From positions 9,362,001-9,426,000 of the forward strand of contig NC_003076.8 in NCBI RefSeq assembly GCF_000001735.4: DNA of 64,000 nt, given 5' to 3'. Positions 37,582-49,605 of the stretch are shown here, piece after piece. This DNA is from Arabidopsis thaliana (taxonomy: Eukaryota; Streptophyta; Magnoliopsida; Brassicales; Brassicaceae). Under the pieces are notes generated by a model that saw only the letters and a program-made list of their open reading frames with translations, did not search any database and was not told where the DNA came from. Within the stretch, counting starts at the first letter, position 1, and each line of letters starts with the position of its first letter. The position numbers and the translations under genes were made by a program.

Positions 37582-39839
37582 TCACAAACCGAGCCAAGGA
37601 CACTGCTTCCTTGCATGCTCAGGTACTAACTTAGCTACCATCTCCAATGGTACACCTTTCAGCTCTGTTTCACAACAATTACAGGTATAGCTTTAGTAAG
37701 GTAAAACTTTGATGATTTTACAGGTAAGTTGGAGATAAACACCATTAGGAAAGGGAGATGTTGTACCGTGAGGCTTGAAGTTGAAAAGCGGTGGAAGGAA
37801 ACGTCCATTAGGTAGACGTGCGTTTGGGTCTCTTAACTCATCAAAGAATGGGTGGACTAATGTGTCGAGCTGTGATCAGGTTTACGATTCAAGTAAAAGC
37901 AAGTCAGACAAAAGAAAAATAGGAAATGAAAGGACCATCGAGAAGATTCACAGAAGAATGTTGAATTTGTAAGTAATACTCACAGCGGCACTTCGTAGAT
38001 TAGGAGAGTATTGAAGAAGTCTTGAGACCAAATCAACAGCTTCTGGAGGCATGCGTTTGTGGAAAATCTGTGAATATATTATGACGAGTAGATATTGTCA
38101 CATTGACTGTAACTGCTACTGAATAACACATTGACAAGTTGATTTGATGAATATAAGTTTATTTCTACCTTGTGCCATGGATGAGCTTTAATCTGAGGGA
38201 ATTTGAATTCCGTGTAGTTTGGGTTCATGCACTTGATTTCTTCTCTAGTAGGCGTTCCCAAGACCTACCCCAAAGCATAACAAAAAACATTACATCAAAT
38301 CTTCTCTCAGTATTATTGAAAACAAGAACTTGTTATCAAAGTGAACAAGTGCAAAGCTTATACCTTGATAATCTCTACAAGTTGATCAACACCGCTCTCA
38401 CCAGGGAACAAGGGCTGTCATGAGCAGAGAATAGAGTTTGTCAATCACAAAATTCCAGGTTAAGTAGAACAAAAATGTTTGAATAAGATTTAATGCATTA
38501 CCTGTCCAAGCAATAGTTCAGCTAGAACACATCCTGCAGACCAGACATCAATGGCTGTCGTATACTCGGTTGCTCCAAAAATAAGTTCAGGTGCTCTGTA
38601 ATACCTCGAGCAGATGTAGGAAATGTTTGGTTCTCCTTTTACCTGTTTTCAGATATTACAATGATCAACAAGATTGAATCTAACTTTTTCCAAGAAACAA
38701 AGTACCCGGAAGAGGTTTATCAAACTCACCAATACTTTTGCACTTCCAAAATCACATAGCTTTACTTGATGAGTGTGCGGATTTACCTGTTCCATTACAG
38801 GTGAAAAAAGTAGCATTAGACAATGAAGAAAAGTATATTCCCGGGTATACTGTGAGCTCCTGTTTATTTAACTTGTACATACCAACAAGTTTTGAGGTTT
38901 TATGTCACGATGACACACACCAATGCATCGGTGAATGTAAGATAAGGCTCTAAAAATCTGCCAAACATAGAGAAATCCGATAAGAGATCCAAAACATAAC
39001 TCTAAATCTAACAGAAATGTAATAATTGATACCTGATAAGTGTAAAGTTTGACGTATATAAGAGGCATTCTCTGATTCAGTTTGTTGTAGTGTTTGATAA
39101 CACGATGAACAGTTTCTGGAACGTACTCAAGAACAAGATTGAGGTAAAGCTCATCTTTTTCAGTGGTTGAGAAGAAACAATGTTTCAGAGACACAACATT
39201 AGGATGGTCAAGTAGCCTCATGGTTTGAAGCTCACGGTTCTTGTACCTCCTATCTTGTAAAACTTTCTTTATCGCAACAGTTTCTCCTGTCTCAAGACAT
39301 TTCGCCTAAATCACATAAGAAAATACAGAGGAATCCAATTCAGTCAATTGATAGATACATGATGTAAAACGTGAGAGATGATAAGCTAACAAAAACTCAC
39401 TTGGAACACAACACCAAAAGATCCGTGACCAACAACACGCTCAGCCATGTAGCTAATTGTCTGCATTGACATTGTAGAAAAATTAATAAAAACACGAAAC
39501 ACTAACCAATCAACTAACTTAAGAAGATTAAAAGAACAGTTTTTTGCAAAGAAGAAGAATCAAAAACCTGTTTTGGTTGGCCATTTCTACCACCAATAGT
39601 AGTCACAATGATATGTCCAGTCTCTGTTCCATTTCCATCTACCACTGTCGCTTCCATTTCCTAACAAACCACAATCCATTATTTAGATTCTCATGAAATA
39701 CATACCAAAAACTATACTACAACGCATGGAAACATACTTTATCGTCACGAATTTTCATGTCATTCATTTCTTCAGGCAATTTATCAACACCAGTAGAGTC
39801 TCTTGCTCCAGGATTAGGAGCTATACCCACTGACGCCAT
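37582..39839 (-). CDS. SK11: GSK3/shaggy-like protein kinase (ASK-alpha/SK11), 405 aa, 12 coding exons
   Basis: Exons (minus): 39738-39839, 39568-39660, 39401-39460, 39033-39305, 38883-38957, 38730-38786, 38502-38642, 38364-38414, 38169-38264, 37984-38067, 37767-37869, 37582-37664; 1218 nt in one frame. Glycine loop [12 protein letters not shown] (residues 74-85), catalytic K98 (VAIKKV), CHRDIKPQN with D194, DFG at 213-215, activation-loop Y229 in [14 protein letters not shown], and the C-terminal [14 protein letters not shown], then [10 protein letters not shown]. All catalytic residues are present. Plant GSK3s phosphorylate BES1/BZR1-type transcription factors and other targets; clade I members such as SK11 act in brassinosteroid and developmental signalling and, as reported, on G6PD6 under stress. 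A 5' UTR intron (acceptor about 39874, donor about 40267) precedes the ATG. SK11 is At5g26751 from memory; its close paralogue SK12 cannot be excluded by eye. Confidence 0.93.
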
Positions 39840-41868
39840 TTTTCAGGCTACAAAACTCTTCAAACTTTCAAGCCTGCAACAAATAACAACAGAGATTAAA
39901 ATCCAATGAGTAAAGTTTGTTGCTTTACTAATAACAAAACACACAAATTCAATTTCAATAAAGGAACAAAACACAATTCTTTCAAGCTTAACAATTGAAC
40001 ACTTCAAATAAGTAAAAAACAATTTAGAACACTAAAATTACGAAAAGGAAAGTTTTTTTTTAACGGGAACAAAAAAAATAATGATAAGCCCAAAAAAAGT
40101 TGCAAAATTTAAAAGACCCAAACATTAAAACCAAATTAGAGTTTGGTAGAGAAGAGAGAATCTGTCGATTTTAAAATGATGGGTTAAATTAAAATTCATG
40201 GTGAAGCAGATCTGAAGCTAAAACCCAGAAGAAGGGATGAAGAAAGAGAGAGATCTTTAAGACGTACCGATGAAAACGTAAAAATCTCAGATCGATGAAG
40301 AGAAGAATTAGGATATTAAAGAGAGAGAGATCCGTACGAGTAAGGATTTGTGGGTTTTAACAAAAAAAAAAAAAAGGATTTGTGGGTTTGATGATTATGA
40401 ATCTCTCTCTCTAACTTTATTTATTTTTCCGGTGAGAGACGAATTATGAAATATTTTTACTTTATATTATTTTGTGATTCGTCTATAATCATCTCTCTCT
40501 ATATAGCTGGCTTCTCGTGAAGACAATTTTATTATTACTATATTGTAAAAGAAAAAAAATTAAATCATTTTTTTTTTTTGGTAGGGTGGGGAAAAAAAAT
40601 TAAATCATTGATAGGCAAATGGATAATTTCTTTGAAAGTGAAAAAGAAAAAATAATGGGACTCGTCGAAGTTAGTAAAGTTACATTGGTTTTAGTTTTTG
40701 TCCTCTTTTTGAGATTTGACCATTCAAACTTTTATATTTTCTTCCCAACACAACAAACCAAAAGAGATAAGGGTCATAGAAAATAATGCATAAAGAACTT
40801 ATTTATTAGGATTATTGGTAACTAAAAGTGTTTTAGCTGTTAGTTGGAGCTGTAAACTTTAGCTGTACGAAAAATTAGTAAAATAAATTGAGAATAAAAC
40901 TGTTTGTAACGTTTTTAATAAAGTTTTTGTGATCGGTAAATATTAAAACTGTATGTTTTAGAAAATTTTGTACAGTTTTTTAAAATTGTTACCAATCAAA
41001 CCCATTATTTTAATGTGATTGGTACATTAAAACCACCATATGTTTCTTTGAATTTTTCTTGTAGTTAAAAACATCTAATTAGTATAGGAATTTATTTAGA
41101 AGAAGAATAAGTGAGGGTAATTTTGACTTTTAAAATTTGTATACCTAAAGAATATACGAAGGAGACCAGAAGCTGAAAATGGGCCGTTGGGTCAAACGTG
41201 TCGGAGAGGAAACAAAAAAGAAAATAATCAACGACCACTTTTTTTATTATAAGGTGAGGTGAGAGACCCTCCCTATCTAAAGTAGTAACCTATCTCAATA
41301 ATTCATCCCCAATTATTGGATTTTATCCCTACTACATTTAATTTATAGTTAGGAAAAAACATTATGGTGACAATTCTTTATTTTATTCCATGTACATTTC
41401 ATTTATAAACACTAGTAGATGTGAATTAAATGTTGAAACAAGTATTATATAACAAACAAGAGATTCTGGCTAGGAATTATTACTATTTTTTTTCGACAAA
41501 AGGTACGGATTAAGATATTACTTAGTCAATCATAAATTTCTTCTCGCATGCATAGAAACACACAGTCTAGAATCAAAATCTTAGACGAAAACATGTCTTA
41601 GTCAAAGAAAATTTGACATTTCAATTCAAACTCATTAACTTACTAACTTATAAGAAATTTCATAAAAGGAACAACTCAACGTCTCTGACCCATTTATCAT
41701 ATATCGAAATGCGACAAATCTTTGTTCCAAGTAAAAAGCAAGCCAAGCATGACTTCAAGATCTTTCATACATTCAAAACAATGGCTTCAAAATTATAGAC
41801 TCCTCTATTTTCATATATCTTAAGTTGATTTCTTTCTTCTACCAATAAACCTTAAACCCGGGTTTTGT
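39840..41868. other. SK11 5' leader/promoter and intergenic region
   Basis: Contains the SK11 5' UTR intron (about 39875-40267), a GA/CT-rich leader near 40300-40420 and, beyond that, AT-rich DNA. A MITE-like inverted repeat lies at about 40808-41006. No further gene before the 3' end of RIMA at 41869. Confidence 0.5.
40808..41006. mobile_element. Small MITE-like element
   Basis: Left end GGATTATTGGTAACTAAAAG and right end, reverse-complemented, GGGTTTGATTGGTAACAATT are similar over about 30 bp and face each other. The interior is AT-rich with AAAACTGT motifs in both orientations. No clear target duplication. Confidence 0.45.
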
Positions 41869-44800
41869 CTACGCCCCGCTTCGGGTAGCAAACTGAGGAA
41901 CACGGCCAAGTGGTAACAGGATATCCTTCATTGTCTCATACTCTTCATTTCCAATTCCACTTCCTTCCAAAATCTGATATTTTTCACCAACATTTATCAA
42001 CAGATTAAATTCAGTTAGAGTTCGCCATTTATTATGTTCAAGTTGACTGGAACAAACCTTGTCTCTGTTGGATATATAAGGTGCAATCCGAGGGATACGT
42101 GATACAGACAACGCATCCAAGAAAAGAAGAACAATCACTAGCCATTCTTTTACCCTAAATGATGGAACTGCTCCTGTCAACGACATTGTCTCCAACAAGC
42201 TTCCCTGCTCAACAACAAAACACAACCAATATCACTGAGAAACTATATATAAGCTTCCCAGCGTAAGTTTGAGACAAGATTCTCATGAGGAACTTTTAAA
42301 GAGTTTATAATTTCAAATATGATTCCATACTTATATACTAAGGTTTCGTTCTAGGAGTACTTGCTACATTTTACAAAGATAGACGGGACCAATCACTAAT
42401 TTGACTAGGATGGGCTATTTGGTTTATAAGTAGACCGACGATAACAGACTAATGAGAAGAAAAAATATTGGAAACGTACCAGTCCCTTTTCTAACTCGGA
42501 TATCGCTATTGGCAGCCTGAGATGAGTGACGACTCTCGGTAAAGCTCTGGCAAGGCACCCAGCAATTGTCTGCTTGATCTCTGAGGAAAGCCCATCTACC
42601 ATGATAATCCTCCGGGGGTACTCCTTCCCGTTAACCAATAAGAACTCCTCATGAGCAGATTCTTCCTTCCCATATATGTATGCCAGAGAGGACGATGATA
42701 CCCAGCCAAACAGTGAATCCCACATCACAGCGAAATTTGATAACTGAGGAAGGAAGAGGACCAGTGAGTTTATTTCAACGCATTCCTAATGGGTGAGTAT
42801 ATTTAAATGCATAAGAGACTTACTGTGAGATTGAAGCCCTCTGGAGGTCCATCAAACCACGATTGATCACGGTCAAACAAATCAGAATCTGGAATCCCGG
42901 GCTTATTTGGCCACTTGAGAAGAGTTGGTTCCTCTTCAGTCATTTCCTCCTCACTATGTTCCTCAGTAACCTCTTCGTCAAGTTGATGTGTGCTGGGCAA
43001 CAAAATGATTCCAGCTTTTGCAGCTATATAAAGCATGTCAAAGGGCAAAATTTAGGAATTTATGCAAGTCCACAACATATGGACATCCAAAGTATCATAG
43101 CTAAATTAACACCTCCTATGCACTTACTGGCATCACTTGCATCTGAATTTCCCGAAGAAACAGCTTCGGCAGCCTGGCTCAATGCCGTAGCAAGGGCTTC
43201 TGCTAATGCAAGGCGTGATAAACTATTGACATCCTCTATATCATTAGAAGACAGGCTAGGACCTGCTGCGTTATCATTGTTTCTAACCTCACAAAGATCA
43301 CCACGGCCATCATTCTGATCGGCCCAAGTAACTGAACGACTAAGCTTCTTCGAGCCAGAAATTTTAAGGCATGATTTAGTGACGATTTCACTTGATGAAC
43401 ACACATCCTGAGCTTTATGTCTTTCATACGATTCAGCTGCAAGGATTTCTTCACCATCTTCATAAGAATTAGCATGGTATTCAACAGAAATAATTTTCTT
43501 TCTTGATTTCTCTGGTTTTGTCTTCGAGCCCTTCGTATTAGAACCAGAAGAGGATCCTGATAGGGTATTTTTCCCGTCCAAAGTCTGAAGATCTCCTTTT
43601 AGCTTGCAACTAAGAGAATCTTCCATCGAACATTGTGGCTGCTTAGACACACTATATTCTACGCCGTATCCATCACTCATCATAGCAGAACTCGCAAGAC
43701 CCATCTCATCAAACCCAAAATTCTTAAAATCCTTCTCTATTTCATTACAAAAACCTGCATATGTTAGACAGATAAACAGAGTCACACAGGCACAAAAACT
43801 GCCTAACAATCATTAGAACAACTTAGAGACCCAAGGAATAAAGAATCTCATTCGAGATACCAAATGAATACAGCAAAATGAAAAAAACGTAACATATACA
43901 GATTATTTTAAGAGATATCTTGAAAGTAAGGCCTAACTATCTTCACAGCTTCCTAAGTGCTTACTCAATATTTTTCTGGGGAGAACTGTAGTTTTTTCCT
44001 GGGCACAACCCATCCCATCAACCCCGAAAGTCTTCTTCTCCTTTTCTTTCTCACGACGAAATCCTGCAGACACACATTAGAATTCATTAAGACTCAGATA
44101 AACAGAGAGCAAGGACAACGACATTTATTGCTTCACCCATCAGTAGAAATGGCCTAATAACCACCAAAAGATCTGTCTCTCCGACGAATAAATCAAAACA
44201 TTCATGATACCATCCAAATACCTTTAAGCAAGACTAAATAACATATACAGCTACATTTCTTAGAGATATGTTGGTCATAAGGCCTATTACTCTTAAAAAC
44301 TCCTTAATGCTTACTCGAAACTTTTTTGGTGGGAGGAACTACAGTTTGCTCTTTCAGAACTGTTTTCCCTTTGCCATCAACAGATTCCACAACAGTAGAA
44401 GCTTGCTTGGTTTGCGGTGGAAGCTTTGAAACACTATTAACATCAGGCATAATTACTGTGCTAGTGAAATCCATCTCATGCTTCTCTTGATTACTTTGAG
44501 TAGTAGCCTTGGAATCTGCCAAAACCAAACTTAATTATTACACATCGATAAAACATTTGTTAACTGAAATTTTTTGCTCACACCATAGTTCATCATCGAA
44601 CTTACCATTACTTGATTTGCTTCGATCAAAAGGAACATAACCTTCAACAGCATTAGAAGGACCCATCCACTTCTCTAAAGACAATTCTTCACCTCTAACT
44701 CCAAAATTCTCCTTAATCATAAGCTTAGACAAATCCAAATCCTTATTCACATCCAAAGAACCTTTCACTTCCAAAGAATCACCAAACAAATCCAAAATCT

Positions 44801-45170
44801 CATTCAACTTCACCGAATCAAACTCCAATGTACGAGCCTCTTGCAAACTCCCCGAAAACGTTTTGCTATCAATTAAACAACCAGCGGAGCAAAACTTGCT
44901 CGTCTCCTGTAAATCGTAAACCTTATGGTCCTTCAACGAAATCCGATACTTCCCTCTTCTAGAAACATCGGAAGGGAGAAATCTCTGGCAAAGAGTATAA
45001 CCACAGAGCTTAGCGATTGCTCGTTCAGTGACGACATCTTCGTAATCTGATCGAGACATTAACTTCCTCGCCGCGAAGAGCTGGTTCTGATCAGTGGTAT
45101 TTTCGAGCATATAGAGCTGAAGCTTGTGAACCGCATCGTTAATGGCGATTGCTTCATTATCCTTTGCCAT
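41869..45170 (-). CDS. RIMA: RPAP2/RTR1-type CTD phosphatase-like protein RIMA, 735 aa, 8 exons
   Basis: Exons (minus): 44606-45170, 44315-44515, 43965-44063, 43128-43754, 42824-43023, 42480-42743, 42058-42204, 41869-41973; 2208 nt, all phases consistent. The RTR1 zinc domain is near the N-terminus (C56 and C61 in LCGYTLC; C94 and C98 in FCSAGC). A long Ser/Lys-rich central linker follows, with an acidic Glu-rich stretch (EEVTEEHSEEEMTEEEP), then a conserved C-terminal region (KWPNKPGIPDSDLFDRDQSW, FGWVSSSSLAYIYGKEE, GRVPQFATRSG). RPAP2 family proteins dephosphorylate the RNA polymerase II CTD or assist its nuclear import; Arabidopsis RIMA partners IYO in the switch to differentiation. The start ATG at 45170 follows a leader with TGGGCC boxes. 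Exon 3 seems to be a duplication-derived exon. Confidence 0.92.
43690..44350 (-). repeat. Tandem duplication within RIMA, unit about 330 bp
   Basis: Segment 44003-44350 resembles 43690-44003. Shared blocks: GCTTACTCGAAACTTTTTTG versus GCTTACTCAATATTTTTCTG, AACATATACAG...TTAGAGATAT/TTAAGAGATAT, CAGATAAACAGAG in both introns, and (AAA/CC)CCC..AA.TTCTT at the exon starts. Each unit runs from the end of one exon through an intron to the start of the next. Exon 3 is therefore the start of an exon 4-like copy joined to an exon 2-like end. Confidence 0.7.
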
Positions 45171-45363
45171 TTTTCTGCAAACGAAATTGAAAAATTGCTT
45201 CAAGTTCGGAATTTAGGGTTTTTCTCAACGAAATCAATTTCCCCCAAAAACACTTGAGGCAGACTCGAGAGAGCTTAAGCAGAGAAGCCAGAAAGCTAAA
45301 AGTGATGAGATCATGAATGGTCCTTACTTATTCCTTAAGCCAGGTGAAAGGCGGTTCACGTAA

Positions 45364-45397
45364 TTGGGCCGAGTAATTGGGTTACATTATGGGCCAA
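45364..45397 (-). promoter_or_regulatory. TGGGCC/site II boxes upstream of RIMA
   Basis: TTGGGCC near 45364 and TGGGCCAA near 45390-45397 lie 195-225 bp upstream of the RIMA ATG, the usual distance for site II elements in housekeeping promoters. Confidence 0.5.
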
Positions 45398-45409
45398 TAT
45401 TGTTCAACA

Positions 45410-45801
45410 GGGAAAATGTCATCAGTTTACCATTTAAAATATGAAAACTCTTGATTTGGTAATTTAAATTCTCATTTTTATTTTGACTTTCAATTTAATC
45501 ACGAGTTCTTGTAAACTAAACTAATTGAGATACAAATTCTTCTTTTTTTACGCCATCAGTCAACCTCCAGACAAGAGATTACTTCGAATTCGAAGAAGAA
45601 GAGGGAATCCAAAAATCGGTTTTCGGTTTTGGGATAAAGGGTATGTGATCTAGGGAATTTCTAACGATGTCTCTTAATCAATGAAAATTTGTGTTTAAAC
45701 TGAAAGTCAACATAATATTGAGGATTTAAATCACCAGGTCCAAAATTTATGTTTAAAACCAACGAAAATGGTAAACTGATTATTTGAATGACATTTTTCC
45801 C
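45410..45801. mobile_element. Foldback MITE, about 390 bp, between RIMA and NEAP2
   Basis: The ends read GGGAAAATGTCATCAGTTTACC (shown to 20: GGGAAAATGTCATCAGTTTA) and, on the opposite strand from the right, GGGAAAAATGTCATTC followed by ATCAGTTTACCATTTTCG. Inverted similarity extends over about 110 bp per arm (GTGATTTAAATCC / GGTAATTTAAATTC, TTGACTTTCA(A/G)TTTAA). The centre (about 45540-45660) is not repeated. No transposase. No convincing target duplication was found. Confidence 0.7.
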
Positions 45802-45980
45802 ATTTTCTTTTTGAGAAATGATTCAAATACACATGAACAAACTTATAACTTAACAAAGGGAAGCAAGATTTCTCTTCGCTAAACCTCAAGGAGTAATAAT
45901 ATGCACCATTATCTGACTACTATCTGCAACTACTGCATTTACACACCAACAAAAAGAAAGAGAGTTCAAGACAAAAGAAC

Positions 45981-47735
45981 TCATCTTTTGGAGATAATAA
46001 CTAATATCAACATCGACATTGACACAACGATCTTGAACCCTGAAGTATCCCAGAAGTTTTGTTTCTCCCCTGAAACCGATTCATTCAACTGTTTTCCAGT
46101 AATCTGATCACTTAGCTCTTTGATTGCCTTGTCTCGTCTCTCCCCCGCCTGCGTTCCATTCATCAATCATACAATAAAAACATTTAGTTTTCTCATTATA
46201 CTAAATCAAGAAAAGCTTTATAAATCTTGAGGACTTTACCCTCTGTAGCTTTCTTGTCTGACTACGAGCTTCTTGCAGGCAAAACTCTAGTTTCAGTACC
46301 TTCTTCTTCAACTCTTGATCTGCTCTTCTTTGTCTCTCCAACTGAAAATGTTCATTTATCAGTTTCTGCGACAGAACACAAGAATAAGGACAGAGATATG
46401 GATGCTGCACCTGAGATTCAAGTTCCTTAGTTTTGAGTTTCCAATGAGCTGACATTAACTTCACATCATCTTTTAACTTTGCAATCTCTTCGTCTTTTAC
46501 CGCCAATAACATGTTCATTCTCTCAAAGTTCTTTGGAGAAACCTCTTCAAGAAGTTTCCTGAGCTCACATTCTGTGCCTTTCCCAGACTTTGCAACAGCT
46601 TCAGTTATCTCACGCTCGATTCTCATAACTTCCTCTCTCAGCTGTTTTTGAGAACATTCTCTTGTCTTCAAATCTCTCTGAAGATTATCAAGCTGGTGAC
46701 CGAGATGAGTTACACGGTCTTCGTGTTCTCTTAGAGAACGTGTTTTGTCGTCAAGTTGTTCTGTTAGCACTGAGCATTGAAGCTGTGCGGATTGAGCAGA
46801 AGCAGCACTTGTTTCTGCAATGTCCTTTGTTAAAGCTAGCTGTGATCTCAGATCGTCCACTTCTTCTAGAAACTGTTTTCCCAAAACAAGATCAAAACGT
46901 TCTTAGAATGAATGAATGTATGAAATAATCCATTCACTAATTACCTCAATGATTCTCAATTCTAGCATTTCATGAAAATATAACTTTTCAGGCCAATCTA
47001 GAGACCCATTTTCATCTTCATTGACCCAGTTAGCATTCCAAAACCATTCAAGGAACTCTTTTTGAAAAGGTCAAGCTTCATTGGACATTAATTATAATAA
47101 ATTTGAGATTCTTTTTCCACACTCAGCTTCATCTACTTTAATCAAGATCTAAAAGGGCCATTGATTACCAAGCTATGATGATCACTTTTCAGTACCAACA
47201 CTACTCAAAGCCCCAAACTTTTCAGACAACAATATCAAATTTGGAAGTCTTTTAAGTCATACTATATTATAAGATGAAAAGGGTTCTGAGAGAATAAACA
47301 AACCTTTTCAGCAGCAGAAGTTGAAGCTACAAGCTCACAATTTCTATCTTCCAACTTCTTCTGCAATTTACAGATCTCCATTTCCATGTTCTTAGCTTTC
47401 TTCTCTGCTTCCTAAAAGAAACAAAAAAAACAAATCATTTCTCAACATTGAAACTAGATTTCTGACCCTACCAAAGCAGTAACAATAACATAAAGGTAAG
47501 AAATCAAACAGAGAATCAAAAACAATGGAACAGTGAGAAGATTAACAAATTAATAAAAGGAACTTACTTTTCTACAAAAGCTTTCTTTAACAAAGAATTG
47601 TTCTTGAGAAACCAAACGACCTCTCACTTGCTTTAACTCAGCTGCCATAGACACAACGTTCCGCCTGAAACTCTCTTTTTTCCCATCCAAATCTTTCAAA
47701 AGCGGATCCACCGTCGTTTTGACGGAATCCGACAT
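45981..47735 (-). CDS. NEAP2: Nuclear envelope-associated coiled-coil protein NEAP2, 335 aa, 5 exons
   Basis: Exons (minus): 47568-47735, 47304-47411, 46411-46872, 46240-46341, 45981-46148; 1008 nt open. Residues about 10-300 are almost entirely heptad-rich coiled coil ([58 protein letters not shown]). Basic [22 protein letters not shown] may hold the nuclear localisation signal. The last 19 residues, [19 protein letters not shown], are a hydrophobic tail anchor ending in two basic residues. NEAPs are plant proteins of the inner nuclear membrane that interact with SUN proteins and affect nuclear shape and chromatin. An in-frame ATG five codons upstream (47750) is less likely, as [20 protein letters not shown] is the N-terminus I associate with the family. 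Locus At5g26770 from memory. Confidence 0.92.
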
Positions 47736-48600
47736 CAGGGTTTTGTCCAATTTCTCATAAAATTGTGAATCTGCATAAGCATCGAATCAAATCTCACAAC
47801 TTTGAAATGGAAGAAAGAAGAAGAAAAGACAAATATTCAATGCATGTGGGGAAATCTTAAATTATTAACAAACTTGGAGGAAAAATAAACACTGTTGACC
47901 AATTTAAGAACTTTAAATGAAAGAATTTTTAAGAACAAATCGTAAAGATTGAGACTTTACGAGTTTAACAGAAACATAGAGTTCAGGGTTTTGTTGCTCG
48001 AACTGTTGTTGTTTCTGGGGAAAATTTCGTCGGAGAAAATCAAGTGATCATAGTATTTATTGTTCTTGCGTGACAGAGGAGAGAGAAAGGAAAGAAACAC
48101 GTAAAGGAAGCTAACACGCAGTGGTCAATTAATTTTTGGCTTATCTGATTGTGAGAAAGACAGATACATCTGGAAATTAGAAAAGTAAATAATTACTACT
48201 ACTTGATTTTATTAATTTTTCCACTAATTATGGGTTTTGAGAATTTATTGTTTTTTGTCATAAAAAGGATTATGAGTTATTACGTCTTTCCCTTCCGAAT
48301 TTCTAGTTATTGGATTGATAAAGTACCCAAAAATATGGTTCAACTTTATAATAAGAAGAAAAAAAATCGAATTTAAATTAGGTTATTGGTTGGATTGCGC
48401 AGAAGTGGATGTGTTTAAGGGACAATGTCGACATAAAAGACAAAGTGAGAAGAAAACGTGGAGAAAGTAGAGTGGTCTTTAGGTTCGGAATATTATAAGT
48501 AGGGTTTTGGGTTCGGAAAGTCTAAAACCTCGCTACTCACTAGTCTCTAGCTCAAAGTTCGAGACAAAAAGACAACAACCTAGGCCGTTTTGTGCCTGGG
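47736..48600. other. NEAP2 leader/promoter and intergenic DNA
   Basis: Includes the probable NEAP2 5' UTR (about 47736-48060) and AT-rich promoter. No other gene is visible up to the MITE at 48601. Confidence 0.5.
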
Positions 48601-49142
48601 TAGAGGTGTCAAGTAAGCCGGCTCGTGTCTACTTGGACCGATCTACAATGGGCACTTATTTTTGTAAGATCGCAACGGATCGGTCCGTTAGGACTACACG
48701 CAAAAATAATATGTTTAGATCCGCTCTGCTATCGTCAACAGGTTAGCAGGCCGGCCCGCAAGTTTATCTTTTATTTTTATAAGTAACTAAAATTTAAATT
48801 AACAATTATGAAATTTGAATTTTTTATTATTATTATTATTATTGTAAATCTTATAATTTTATATATTATATTTCATTACACTATCACATTTTTTATATTT
48901 TTATTTTAAAAATTATATAAAAGTGTTTATTTATTAATATTTTAGATTTATTTTTATTAAATATTTGTAGTCTGCAGACCGGTCCGCAAATCCATTAACA
49001 AAACCCGTTAAAACCTACAACTCGATTGAGCATGTCTGCAAGGTCCGCTATTTTATAGGCCTAACAAATGATGTCCAATCCCGCTCTGATATGGTACTAT
49101 TTGGGCTGAGCCCGAAGACTTCTGGCTCGCTTGATAGCTCTA
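48601..49142. mobile_element. hAT-like non-autonomous element (MITE), 542 bp
   Basis: Terminal inverted repeats TAGAGGTGTCAAG (48601-48613) and CTTGATAGCTCTA (49130-49142) match at 11 of 13 positions. They are flanked by an 8-bp near-duplication TGCCTGGG (48593-48600) / TGCGTGGG (49143-49150), the size made by hAT transposases. Subterminal regions are GC-rich (AGCCGGCTCG, GGCCGGCCCGC, GACCGGTCCGC, GGGCTGAGCCCG) around an AT-rich core. No coding capacity. Confidence 0.75.
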
Positions 49143-49605
49143 TGCGTGGGTTTTTTTCAGTCTTTTGTAAATTACTAAATTTCATGACATCTAGATAAAT
49201 TTAAGGAGTAGTTATCTTATTTTATTTTGAACAAAAAGGAGTAGTTCTTTATTTATGAATTTTCATGTGAATAAAATTAGAAATAGGTGAAAAAAAAGAA
49301 AAATATATTAATAAATTAAACAAAAGACGTGAAGAATGGCGACTACAAATGCTTTTAAGCGGTTACTCGTCACTTGGGTGACGGTTGTTCTCGATTTCGC
49401 CGGCGAAGTGGGTCGTTAGAAAGCCACTATCCTAGCGGGTATCTCCACGTTGATCCCTCGATCCCAACGCGATGCTCCTTTGGCGGTTATGAATCCCTTC
49501 CTTCTATATAATGGAAAATCTGGATATCCATTCAATCCACAAGCAATTTCGACAATCCCTCTTACTCTTCTATATCCTTTTCGCTTCTACTTAACACTTC
49601 TGAAA

